A stretch of 64,000 bases of DNA from Larkinella sp. C7. GTDB lineage: Bacteria; Bacteroidota; Bacteroidia; Cytophagales; Spirosomataceae. The position numbers and the translations under genes were made by a program. Positions 32,969-41,813 of this stretch are shown piece by piece (within the stretch, counting starts at the first letter, position 1; each line of letters opens with the position of its first letter). The stretch spans positions 124,001 to 188,000 of the forward strand of contig NZ_VBSL01000007.1 in the NCBI RefSeq assembly GCF_006149005.1. Reading direction: 5' to 3'. The notes under the pieces are model-generated. The model made no database searches. It was not told where the DNA came from and saw nothing but the letters and a program-made list of their open reading frames with translations.

Positions 32969-34906
32969 TTACCGTCTCCGTTTCTTCTTTTTCCCCGACG
33001 AACGTTTGGCCGGGGCCTTTTTTCGTCCGGACGACTTTTTACGAACCGTCTTTTTCCGGGATGAGGTCTTCTTTTTAACCACTTTCGTTTTTGCCGGAGC
33101 AGCAACCGTGGCTACCGCTGTTGTTTCGCCCTGTTTGGCAGCCAGCAGGTAAATTAGCGAAGCCGTGCCGTCCATCGTCGGTTCGTTCGTGCTGTAGTCG
33201 CCGTAATCGTCGTGATAAACGACCAGATCGCTTTGAAACTCCGCATATTCATCCGGCTCTTTCAGCTCGATCCCGATCAGATTTTTGTAAATCCGGCCAT
33301 ACACCGGCCCGTCAACCAGCCCGCCATCGATGGGGTAGTTTTTGAGGTGGGTAAAGGCCGAGTGCGGATCAGCGGGCGTATCCGCGCCGGCCGGTAAACC
33401 GTACACAAAACTGGTCCCCCACGGATTGCAGCCAAACAGCCAGTCGAAACACGCCTGCTCAAGTGGCAGATAGCGGGTATCGCCGGTTAGTTTACGGTAC
33501 CAGTAACACTGAATGGCGAAAGACGTCGTCAGGTTGTTGCTGCACCAGATGAACGGAATGCCCCGGTAAAATGCGTTGCTCTGCGCCTTCTGCCAGACCT
33601 TTTCAATCCCGTCCCGGTAAAAACCGACCATGTGTTGCCGACGGGTATCGACAACCCGCTTGGCGACTTCAAAATGGCCGATGTTAATAAACGGATACCA
33701 CTGGTAATGCCGGGCCGTATCGGCTCCCAGCCAGGGCGTTACCGGTTCGATCAAACCGTAGGCGTAGGCGCTATTGAGGTAGTCGGCGGCTTTGTAGCCC
33801 TGCACCCGGGCGGCATTGTACATCTCGGCAGCCGCCAGCTCCATGTCATCGACGTAGTTATCTTCTTCGTAAAAATAGGGTGCCCGACCCGGCGCTGTCT
33901 GGCAAACACCCGGTTTTTGCAGGCCCAGCATGTAGGCACTTTGCGCCCGTTCCCACAATTTGTCGGCATAATCCAGATCACGTTTGCGCAACACCTGGTA
34001 ACCCAGCGCAAACGCGCTGCTGAATTTGCCCGCTGTGGAAGCAACGCCCGTTGCGCGGTTTTTGTGTTTGAAAAGCCCCTGCGGTTTTCCGGTCGCAAAA
34101 TACACGGGCCGCTCATAACCCTTTCCATATGCTGAATCCTGTTTGGGAATGCGCAATCCGGAATGGTCCCGGTCGTCGGCCAGTTGGTTGAACATCCAGT
34201 CGTCTTTGGGGTGCATTTTCAGCAGCCAGTCCAGGCCCCAGCGGGCTTCGTCCAGCACATCGGCCTGGTTGTTACTTCCTTCCAGCCCGTTGGCCAGGTG
34301 ATGATCACCAAAAACTTTCGGAAAATCGCGAAAAGCGGCCAGCAGATGGTAGGTGGCGTTGGCAGAAGTCGTAACGTATTGCAGGTAGTCCGAAGCATCG
34401 TGCCAGCCGCCCGAAACATCGATGTGCGTGCTGTCGGGCATGGGACCATACATTGTGTAGCCGTCGTGGGTATGGCAGGAATCTTTCAGGAAAGGATTGT
34501 AACCGCTGCGCTGCTGGCGCATATACCGCAGGCAAAAATCAGCCGCCCCGTCGTATACGTCGTCTGCAATCCGAAATTCCGGCGATTGGGTGGTTCCGGT
34601 TTTGAGGTAGTAGGTACCCGGTTTGCGAACGCCGGAAAAATCCAGACGGTGGGTTTGCACAAAAGGACCGTACGCACCAAAGTCTTTCCCGACCGGATTT
34701 TCATAAACGACTTTTCCGGTTTGGGCATCAATGACCTGAAAGGGCTGTACAACGGCTTCCGCCGTTTTTCCGACCCAGATGGCTACTTTCGTACCGGCGG
34801 GCCGGTAGCCCAGGGAGTTGATTCGGATCCAGGCCTGTTCGTCAACGGTGGATTTGAAAGCAAAAAGCCAAACAATAAAACCAATCAGCAAAAATAATTT
34901 CCTCAT
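32969..34906 (-). CDS. Glycoside hydrolase family 9 protein with basic C-terminal tail
   Basis: 645 residues. A signal peptide is followed by a cellulase-type N-terminal Ig-like domain (WIRINSLGYRPAGTKVAIWV, about 26-115) and the (alpha/alpha)6 GH9 domain. SGGWHDASDYLQYVT (about 165-180) holds the nucleophile-activating aspartates, NPWGTSFVYGLP is the conserved late motif, and STNEPTMDGTASLIYLL (about 575-590) carries the acid glutamate. It probably cleaves beta-1,4-glucans or related oligosaccharides outside the cytoplasm. The last 40 or so residues are almost only Lys, Arg, Ser, Ala and Pro, ending GKKKKRRR, which is very unusual for the family. Confidence 0.9.
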   Translation of the reverse strand: MRKLFLLIGFIVWLFAFKSTVDEQAWIRINSLGYRPAGTKVAIWVGKTAEAVVQPFQVIDAQTGKVVYENPVGKDFGAYGPFVQTHRLDFSGVRKPGTYYLKTGTTQSPEFRIADDVYDGAADFCLRYMRQQRSGYNPFLKDSCHTHDGYTMYGPMPDSTHIDVSGGWHDASDYLQYVTTSANATYHLLAAFRDFPKVFGDHHLANGLEGSNNQADVLDEARWGLDWLLKMHPKDDWMFNQLADDRDHSGLRIPKQDSAYGKGYERPVYFATGKPQGLFKHKNRATGVASTAGKFSSAFALGYQVLRKRDLDYADKLWERAQSAYMLGLQKPGVCQTAPGRAPYFYEEDNYVDDMELAAAEMYNAARVQGYKAADYLNSAYAYGLIEPVTPWLGADTARHYQWYPFINIGHFEVAKRVVDTRRQHMVGFYRDGIEKVWQKAQSNAFYRGIPFIWCSNNLTTSFAIQCYWYRKLTGDTRYLPLEQACFDWLFGCNPWGTSFVYGLPAGADTPADPHSAFTHLKNYPIDGGLVDGPVYGRIYKNLIGIELKEPDEYAEFQSDLVVYHDDYGDYSTNEPTMDGTASLIYLLAAKQGETTAVATVAAPAKTKVVKKKTSSRKKTVRKKSSGRKKAPAKRSSGKKKKRRR

Positions 34907-34963
34907 CGATAGGCAAGTTACAACTTTTACCGGTTGCGGAGGAAACTCCCGTTAAATGAAATA

Positions 34964-35005
34964 AACCCATTCCCGACTTTGGTTAAAAATCGTCAGGAAT
35001 GGGTT
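34964..35005 (-). terminator. Terminator-like hairpin downstream of small gene
   Basis: Ten-bp AACCCATTCC/GGAATGGGTT stem with a 22-nt loop, followed on the minus strand by a TTTATTTCATTT stretch. It lies about 40 bp past the stop of the small gene at 35045-35248. Confidence 0.55.
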
Positions 35006-35044
35006 CACGGATGGATATAGTATAAAGAAAAACTACCAATACGA

Positions 35045-35248
35045 TTAGTAGCGCCGTTCGAGCATTTCGAGAATACGCAGCCACGGCATGCCGCTGCGTA
35101 TAAATTGATCCAGCGGAATCTCCGAAAGGAGATTAAACCGCTTTTCCAGACTCTCCTCAATAGGTTGATCTTTTTTAGATGAATGCTGACGATATAATTC
35201 ATCGCCCATCATGCTGGATAAGAGGTAATAGCGATTGTATTGCATACG
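35045..35248 (-). CDS. Small hypothetical protein, 67 residues
   Basis: Begins MQYNRYYLLSSMMGDELYRQ. The rest is helical and amphipathic (IEESLEKRFNLLSEIPLDQF, WLRILEMLERRY). I know no family. Support for reality: an exact -7 element 24 bp upstream with a TTG at proper spacing, a terminator-like hairpin downstream, and sensible composition. The high Tyr, Met and Arg content and small size would suit a small adaptor or regulatory protein, but no function can be assigned. Confidence 0.6.
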   Translation of the reverse strand, partial: RMQYNRYYLLSSMMGDELYRQHSSKKDQPIEESLEKRFNLLSEIPLDQFIRSGMPWLRILEMLERRY

Positions 35249-35271
35249 ATTACTTAATCTTTTCGGTGACA

Positions 35272-35279
35272 CAAAGGTA
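35272..35279 (-). promoter_or_regulatory. Promoter (-33 TTG, -7 TACCTTTG) of the 67-residue gene
   Basis: Exact TAnnTTTG on the minus strand with a TTG 20 bp upstream of it, the typical Bacteroidota spacing. It lies 24 bp before the ATG. Confidence 0.65.
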
Positions 35280-35458
35280 GACTACAAAACGCCTTTCTCC
35301 AACCCGTTAAAACAGTTTATTCGAACCAACCTGCTCCTAATCAGGGGAAAACGAATGGTTTAACCGACTTGGAATGAACTCGTCCCACCGGATAAAATGG
35401 TGGGATATACTTAATAGACGCAACTTAGTCTCAAAAGTCACTTTTCGATTTTTTTTTG

Positions 35459-38400
35459 TTAGTATGTGGTCAGGATTCCACCCCCCGAATAGCTCCGCAA
35501 ACTGCCGTCATACATCGCATCGGCAGAGACCGGCCCCAGCGCAAAACGACCTTTGGACACCACCCGGGCGAGGTAGTAAAATGTTTGAACGGTTGTTCCG
35601 GCGGAGGTGAAAAAATGAATCCGGTCGTCGCGCACATCGAAGTGTTCCGGCGTCGAAGCCCCTTTGATCCAGGGCATTTCACGGGGTTCGGTCAGGCGCG
35701 GATTTTCGATCTCAAAACCGGCGGGCAGCATGTCCGTCACCACCACATTGTTGACCGCAATTCCGTTGTCGCTCGCCAGTGAAATCCGAACCACCACCAG
35801 ATCATTTTGCTTGAACGACGACATCGGCGAACCGTCGCGGTCCAGAAATTCCCGCCGAACCCGCAAACCGGCATCTTCTTCGGTGTAGTTTCCCGTCGCA
35901 CTCAATCCTTCGGTTTGGGCAAACCAGTAGAGACGACCAGTGCCCTGAGCCGCCAGCTTCAGTTTCCGGTTGGCAATACCGGTCGTCAGATTCAGCGTTT
36001 TGCCGGTAAACTGCCCCACGGTTTTGCCATCTGCCGACAGCGTGGCGGTGGCCGTCGAGGTAGCGGTTTTTTTGGCAATTTTGCCCAGCGCCAGTACGGC
36101 AAAAACCGACTCCTGCGTGTTCAGGTACGCACTCGTATTCAGCGCCTGTGAAAGTTGCCGGGCCAGCGTCGGAATCTGCAAATTGTCCGGATCGATTTCC
36201 AGCAAGGTGTTCAGCACCAGCGCCAGATTCCGAATCGGCGAGGCATAGCTGCCGCCCGATTGCCGCTGATTAATCGTATTGGTGAATTTTTTGGGTAACA
36301 AGGCATTATAACTCCGCGTATCGCCGGTGAGGTAAAACGCAGCCGCCAGCAAATACCGGCTATCCGGTGTCAGTGAATTTTCGTTCGGCCGCAGGGCTGC
36401 GGTTTTGTAATAATTCATCGCCGGACGGTTGGGTTGGCCACCCAGTGCCAGCGCGTATAACCCGTACAGATTCTGCCGACTCACCACTTTATGAACCGTG
36501 TTGCCGGTTTCATCACGAACAACTTCATCCTCCAGCGCGGGGCTGCTCGTGCGGACATTCAACCGATCCAGTGCTTTGCTGTATACCGACGGACTCACTT
36601 CAAAACCGGCGCGTCGGGCTTCAGTCAGGAAATGAACCGCGTAAGCCGACGCCCAGCCGTCTTCTGTCGGCAAACCGGGCCACATACTAAAACCGCCGTC
36701 GGCCAGTTGCATCGATTCCACGCGCCGGATGGCTTCCTGAACCGTGTAGTTCGGATTCAGATCACTGTCGCCCGAACGGACGAAATACGTTCCCGGTTTA
36801 CCCATCGTTTTGAGCACTTCGGCAAAATACAACTGCGGAAACGCTTTCGAGATCGTCTGTTCCATGCACCCGTACGGATAGCCGAGCAGATACGACAACT
36901 CCTTGCTCAATTGAATCATCGGCGACCGGCTGACGGTCAACTGACTCCGCACCGTACCGGGAATGTATGAATTGGTCAGATCGATGGTTTGGGATTGATT
37001 GGCGGCCACGACACCTGATTGGGCGGTTTTCAGCAAAGACGTCACCGGCCGGACGGTGAGGTCGAGACTTTCGCTGAATGTTTCGTTCAGGCCTTTCACC
37101 AAAACCGTCATATTTCCCGTTCCGATGGCGGTTTTTGCTTTCACGGCGAAGGTCGCGCGGGCTTCCTGCCCCGGCCCGATGGTGAGTTGCTGCGTGGTCG
37201 CACCGTTGGCCAGTAAAGCCCCGCTCAGTTTGAGCGAAGCCGTCACGGTAGCCGGTTTTTTGGTGGTATTGCTGATCGTCACGGGCAGGCTCAGCTCGTC
37301 GTCCGGACTCAAAAAACGGGACGCGCCGGTGCTGATGACGAGCGGATCGGCCACTTTCATGTTCTTCGTCGCCGAACCGAACGACTTGCCTTTGTAGGCG
37401 ACGGCCATAACCCGCAAATCGCCCGAAAACTGCGGAATCGCGATATCGAAACTGGCTTCTCCGCTGCCGTTGGCTTTCAAAACGCCACTCCACAAAGCCA
37501 CCAGTTTAACGCGTCCGTTGCTCAATGGATTGATGCGTTTGCCCAGATTGTAGCCGTCACCACCAAACGACGAACGGCCGGAAAGGGCTAATTCGGGAAA
37601 CAGGAAGGCATACAGATCGTGGCTGTTGACCTCCAGAGCGCGTTTCTGGTAAAAATAACCGTGGATGTCGGGCGTCTGAAAGTTCTTCAGTTGCAGAATT
37701 CCCTCATCGACGACGGCCACCGTCAGTTCAGCATTCGGACTGGTTTTGACCGAAATGTGCTGTTTTGTTTTGGAACGGGATTGGGTCACCGCCGTAATTT
37801 CCACCGGCAATTTCGTCTCCGGGTCTTCTACCGAAATCGGCGCAAAACCGTGGGCCACCATGAGTGGCAGATTGGACCCATCGACGGGCCGGATAAGCGT
37901 AGCCGTCACGTAAACCGTTGGCAGATGTTCATTGGACAAACTAAAGGTCAGTTCGGCGGATTTCTGGTCGGTTTCCAGCACATGCGTTTCCAGGACTTTG
38001 TTGCGTTCCAGCGTCACCAGCAGTTTTCCGGCAAACGGCGTTTTGAACAGCACTTTCGCTTTGTCGCCCACCTGATACTTTTCCTTGTCGAACTCCATCA
38101 AAACCTGCCCCTCGGTGCTGACTTCGAACGACGAACTTTGGGTCGTACCAAAACCGTAGGCATAATACGAAACCGCCGTGTAAGCCGCAGCCACCTCGCC
38201 GGATTTGCCCGTTCGCCGGATGCGCACTTCGTATTCGCCCGAAACCGTCGGCACATAACTGAATTTCGCCCGACCGTCGCCGAACGTCAGGTTATTGGTG
38301 TAAACGACCTTCTCGCGTTTTTTCGAGACATACCGCAACTGGTCGTACTGTTTTTCAACGACCGTCTGGTAGTCGAAGCGCACCACCTCAGCCTGCGCCG

Positions 38401-40918
38401 TGGCTCCTTTTTGTAAATTGCCGTTTCGATCCACGGCTACCACATCGACGGGCAGCGGAGCGTTGGTGCCGACGTAAGAATCCGCCAGCCGAATGCCGTA
38501 AAAGGTTTCCTGTGTAAACACATCCAGTTGCTTCAGGCGATTGACCGGGCGGCTGTTTTCGTCAAAAACCGTGACGAACAGTTTGCCTTCCAGCACACCG
38601 ATGTCGCGGTAACTGGTTGAAATCGGAAACCGTTCAACGGCCTGGCCGTTGGCGTCGGTAACGCCCTGGCGCAGATTTTTTTCAAACGAGGTGTTGCTTT
38701 CGATGGCAAACGTGTAGTCCGGGAATTGTTTGGCCGTAAACGCCCGCTGCTTCAGTTGCAGGTCCATTTCGTAGGTTCGGCCGGTGGCGGGCGGACCAAA
38801 AAGGTTCGTCGCGGTGGCGGTCATCGTGACGGTTTCGCCGGTTTTGTAGGCGTCGCGTTCGGTGCGGGCTTCCACCCGGATGCGGTCGGGAATAAATTCC
38901 TCGATGCTGATGTTCCGCGACGCCAGCAACACGTCGTTGGCGTTGTAAATCTCGGTGACGTACGTGCCCGTGACGGCCGCCGGATCAATCGGAACATCAG
39001 TGGACACGGCGCCCTGCTCGTTGGTCGATTGGCGCAGCACCCGGTATTCTTTGCCATTGGGCGACAGCACTTTAATCTTCAGCGGAATCTCGCCGACGCT
39101 CTCCCAAACCGGGTTGCGGATGATGGTGTTGAAGTGAATTGTTTCGCCGGGGCGGTAAATGTTGCGGTCGCCGTAGACAAAGGCATCAAAACCGGTCGGG
39201 TTGTCGCGCTTGCCTTCCACCTCGAAGCGCGATGTTTCGACTTTCGCGTCCTGCAACAGCAGGTAATTGAAATCATCTTCGGTTTTGGACAGCACCATCG
39301 CCAGTTTGGAACCGGGGTTTTTCTCCGTTATTTTTTCAAAATGCGCGACACCTTTGCCGTTGGTTTGCACCGTGGCAATGACCTGGTTGTTGCTGCTGAT
39401 CAGCGTGATATCGACGTTCGCCAGCGGCTCGGCGGTTTTGATGGAGTTGGCAAACACCCAGACTTCGTCGTTGCCCTGTTTGGTGATCAGGCCAATGTCC
39501 GACACCGAAATCAGTTTGGTCGCGCTGATGAACGCATCGTCTTTCGAACTGACCGTAACGAGGTAAATACCCCGGGGCGGATTCGGACTGGATGCGGTTT
39601 GGTCGGGGAGGGACAGGTTCAGGGCCGAAACGCCTTTGGCTTTGGGTAAATTGGTCGTTTCGACGGTTTTCTGAACGATGATGTCGCTGTAATTCTGTTG
39701 TTCATCGTCGTAATAATAGTGCGTTCCCAGCGGTTTCCACTCGCCGTCGATTTCGCCACTTTCTTCGTAGCGACCCGAGCGCAGGTAGTGCAGAATGTTA
39801 TTCTCGTACACCTTTGCAATCTTCACGTCCACCTTCGGCACGTTGACGATGTTGACACCCACGTTTTTCGCGCCTTTCGACGAAAGATAAACCGCCCGCT
39901 TGTTGACGAAGGAAATACCGGCGGGCATTTTCCCAAAAAACACGTCTTTTGAAACCGCTTCGACCAGTCGTGCGCCCAGAACGCCTTTTAGCTGATCGGT
40001 GAGCGTCAGCACGTACGTTTCGGTTTCGTTGAAATTGCCTCGGATGATAAAACCGTTCTCGGTGAGTTCGGCGCGGCTTTCGGCTTCCGGTGTCAGGGTA
40101 TAATAGCTGCTCAACTGGCTGGCCTGCAATTCCTGCGTCGTGATGACCCGGATAACGCCTTCGTTGTTTTCAAACCCGGTTTTTACATCCACCACCTCCA
40201 GGCTGTATTGCGAGGGCAGCGCGGTCGTTTGTTCAAACGCTTCTTTGGTGCTGAATGCCGTATTCGGTACTTTCAGGCCTTGTCCGACCTGAATTTTCAA
40301 CGGGGTTTCGCTGCGGGAAGCGGGGGCGTTGGCGAGCGTAACCGGGATGGTTTCGTTCAGCGACGTTTGCAGAACCTGCGTCGTCAGCGGTTTTTCCGCT
40401 TCGGCTTCAATTTTCAGTAAACCGGCCAGTTCGGTTCCGCTGACCGGGTAATTGAAATTCAGTTTCGCTTTGGCAACCGGTCGGCCGTTCTCGCCCCGTG
40501 TCCACCAGAATTCGGTGTCGGCGAGCTGGAGATACGGCGTATGGAAGGCGATGGTTTCATTATCGAGCGAGAGTTGCGCGTCTTTCTGCTGACGAACCAG
40601 GGAATTGTCCAGTTCGGCCTTGTATTCCGTGGCCGGTTTGAACGCAACCGCTGGCGAAAACACCAGTTCGTTGGGGGCAGTCCACTTAAAATTGCCCGCA
40701 ACCGCCGGTTCAAAAACCACGTATTGCGTCGAATCCCATTCGTTGAGCCGACCTTCCGGCACGAGGTCTTTGCTGAACGTAAAGACCAGATTTTGGTTCC
40801 GGCCCACTTCGTCTTCAAAGTTTTGGTTGATCAGCCGGACGGAATTACTGAGGTGGGAACAAGTGCTTAAAAAAAACAGGACGCTAAGGGCCGTTAACGA
40901 ACGCAGGTACGTCTTCAT
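35459..40918 (-). CDS. Alpha-2-macroglobulin family lipoprotein
   Basis: 1819 residues. The N-terminus MKTYLRSLTALSVLFFLSTCSH has a lipobox with Cys at residue 20. A long series of MG-type beta-sandwich domains precedes the bait-region and thioester domain. The thioester motif is GCMEQTISKAFP, with Cys1351 and Gln1354 in the C-x-E-Q arrangement of bacterial homologues. The alpha-toroid (about 1340-1660; ADGGFSMWPGLPTEDGWASAYAVHFL) and a receptor-binding-like end follow. It is thought to trap invading proteases in the periplasm. The usual partner, penicillin-binding protein 1C, is not adjacent. Confidence 0.93.
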   Translation of the reverse strand: MKTYLRSLTALSVLFFLSTCSHLSNSVRLINQNFEDEVGRNQNLVFTFSKDLVPEGRLNEWDSTQYVVFEPAVAGNFKWTAPNELVFSPAVAFKPATEYKAELDNSLVRQQKDAQLSLDNETIAFHTPYLQLADTEFWWTRGENGRPVAKAKLNFNYPVSGTELAGLLKIEAEAEKPLTTQVLQTSLNETIPVTLANAPASRSETPLKIQVGQGLKVPNTAFSTKEAFEQTTALPSQYSLEVVDVKTGFENNEGVIRVITTQELQASQLSSYYTLTPEAESRAELTENGFIIRGNFNETETYVLTLTDQLKGVLGARLVEAVSKDVFFGKMPAGISFVNKRAVYLSSKGAKNVGVNIVNVPKVDVKIAKVYENNILHYLRSGRYEESGEIDGEWKPLGTHYYYDDEQQNYSDIIVQKTVETTNLPKAKGVSALNLSLPDQTASSPNPPRGIYLVTVSSKDDAFISATKLISVSDIGLITKQGNDEVWVFANSIKTAEPLANVDITLISSNNQVIATVQTNGKGVAHFEKITEKNPGSKLAMVLSKTEDDFNYLLLQDAKVETSRFEVEGKRDNPTGFDAFVYGDRNIYRPGETIHFNTIIRNPVWESVGEIPLKIKVLSPNGKEYRVLRQSTNEQGAVSTDVPIDPAAVTGTYVTEIYNANDVLLASRNISIEEFIPDRIRVEARTERDAYKTGETVTMTATATNLFGPPATGRTYEMDLQLKQRAFTAKQFPDYTFAIESNTSFEKNLRQGVTDANGQAVERFPISTSYRDIGVLEGKLFVTVFDENSRPVNRLKQLDVFTQETFYGIRLADSYVGTNAPLPVDVVAVDRNGNLQKGATAQAEVVRFDYQTVVEKQYDQLRYVSKKREKVVYTNNLTFGDGRAKFSYVPTVSGEYEVRIRRTGKSGEVAAAYTAVSYYAYGFGTTQSSSFEVSTEGQVLMEFDKEKYQVGDKAKVLFKTPFAGKLLVTLERNKVLETHVLETDQKSAELTFSLSNEHLPTVYVTATLIRPVDGSNLPLMVAHGFAPISVEDPETKLPVEITAVTQSRSKTKQHISVKTSPNAELTVAVVDEGILQLKNFQTPDIHGYFYQKRALEVNSHDLYAFLFPELALSGRSSFGGDGYNLGKRINPLSNGRVKLVALWSGVLKANGSGEASFDIAIPQFSGDLRVMAVAYKGKSFGSATKNMKVADPLVISTGASRFLSPDDELSLPVTISNTTKKPATVTASLKLSGALLANGATTQQLTIGPGQEARATFAVKAKTAIGTGNMTVLVKGLNETFSESLDLTVRPVTSLLKTAQSGVVAANQSQTIDLTNSYIPGTVRSQLTVSRSPMIQLSKELSYLLGYPYGCMEQTISKAFPQLYFAEVLKTMGKPGTYFVRSGDSDLNPNYTVQEAIRRVESMQLADGGFSMWPGLPTEDGWASAYAVHFLTEARRAGFEVSPSVYSKALDRLNVRTSSPALEDEVVRDETGNTVHKVVSRQNLYGLYALALGGQPNRPAMNYYKTAALRPNENSLTPDSRYLLAAAFYLTGDTRSYNALLPKKFTNTINQRQSGGSYASPIRNLALVLNTLLEIDPDNLQIPTLARQLSQALNTSAYLNTQESVFAVLALGKIAKKTATSTATATLSADGKTVGQFTGKTLNLTTGIANRKLKLAAQGTGRLYWFAQTEGLSATGNYTEEDAGLRVRREFLDRDGSPMSSFKQNDLVVVRISLASDNGIAVNNVVVTDMLPAGFEIENPRLTEPREMPWIKGASTPEHFDVRDDRIHFFTSAGTTVQTFYYLARVVSKGRFALGPVSADAMYDGSLRSYSGGGILTTY

Positions 40919-41156
40919 GGTTTGGAATTGTTACGGAGAAGAACAGCGAAAGGTCTTAAAAATAGTTGGCATTTTGCAACACAAATGAATAAATGGCGGT
41001 TTCAGGCTGGTAATCACCGCTATATCACAGATGGCAGGAAGAGAAATCCAGATCGGTTCTACGGAATGAGGGGCCACACAATCGGTCTCGCCAGTCCGCA
41101 AAAACATAAAGTACGCACAAGCCGTTTTGCCGACTCACCCTTATTTCAACGGAGTC

Positions 41157-41681
41157 ATGCAAGATCCCCGACACGACGAAGACGGCCATATCCAGAATCT
41201 CGCTGGAGCAGAAGCCCTCGAAAAATTGAAAGACCTCGCCGAAGGCATGTGTATGTTTACGACCTTCACTGACAGCCGACCGGCCCCCAGCCGCCCGATG
41301 GCGTTGCAGGGAGTAGACGATGACGGCGCCCTGTATTTTCTCAGCGCGGCTTCTTCAAATAAAAATAAGGAACTGGCCGCCGACCCGGCGGTGCAGCTTT
41401 TCTTCTGCAAGGAAGGCCCTTCCGAATACCTCAGTTTGTACGGCACGGCTACCGTTTCGCAAGACCGTCAAAAAATTGAAGAATACTGGACAACCTTCGC
41501 AAAAGTCTGGTTTCAGGGCGGCAAAGACGATCCGGATCTGACGGTGATTCGTGTACAGCCCGAAAGCTGCCGCTACTGGGATACGAAAAACAACCGCGCG
41601 GTGTCGTTTATCAAGATGGCGGCTTCGCTGGTGACCGGCAAAACGATGGACGACGGCGTGGAAGGCGAGTTGAAGGTCTGA
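41157..41681 (+). CDS. Pyridoxamine 5'-phosphate oxidase-like (general stress) protein
   Basis: About 174 residues of split-barrel flavin-binding fold. MCMFTTFTDSRPAPSRPMAL, GALYFLSAASSNKNKELAAD and LSLYGTATVSQDRQKIEEYW match the general-stress-protein-26 group, which binds FMN or a related flavin. An upstream TTG start would add ten residues; the ATG at 41157 is preferred. The end is followed by two hairpins that separate it from the convergent dehydrogenase gene. Confidence 0.85.
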   Translation: MQDPRHDEDGHIQNLAGAEALEKLKDLAEGMCMFTTFTDSRPAPSRPMALQGVDDDGALYFLSAASSNKNKELAADPAVQLFFCKEGPSEYLSLYGTATVSQDRQKIEEYWTTFAKVWFQGGKDDPDLTVIRVQPESCRYWDTKNNRAVSFIKMAASLVTGKTMDDGVEGELKV

Positions 41682-41709
41682 TTCATTTGCTAAAAGCAAA
41701 TCAACAATA

Positions 41710-41737
41710 AAGCCGACCGCGAATCCGCAGTCGGCTT
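41710..41737 (+). terminator. Hairpin after the stress-protein gene
   Basis: Eight-bp AAGCCGAC/GTCGGCTT stem with a 12-nt loop; T-rich sequence (GTTTTGGTTTTT) follows after a few bases. Confidence 0.65.
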
Positions 41738-41774
41738 ATACAGTTTTGGTTTTTAGTTGTGAAGTTAATTGGTC

Positions 41775-41805
41775 GGTCTAGCGGTTTTTCGTAAACCGCT
41801 AGACC
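41775..41805. terminator. Perfect 13-bp hairpin between convergent genes
   Basis: GGTCTAGCGGTTT (41775-41787) pairs perfectly with 41793-41805 around a 5-nt loop, 8 bp before the dehydrogenase stop. It lacks a long T-run and probably acts as a bidirectional end. Its words differ from the low-complexity hairpin family. Confidence 0.6.
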
Positions 41806-41813
41806 TGAGTTTC

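Noticed and set aside
38726-39649. 307-codon open frame on the plus strand
   Set aside because: Antisense to the alpha-2-macroglobulin gene, with no recognisable content.
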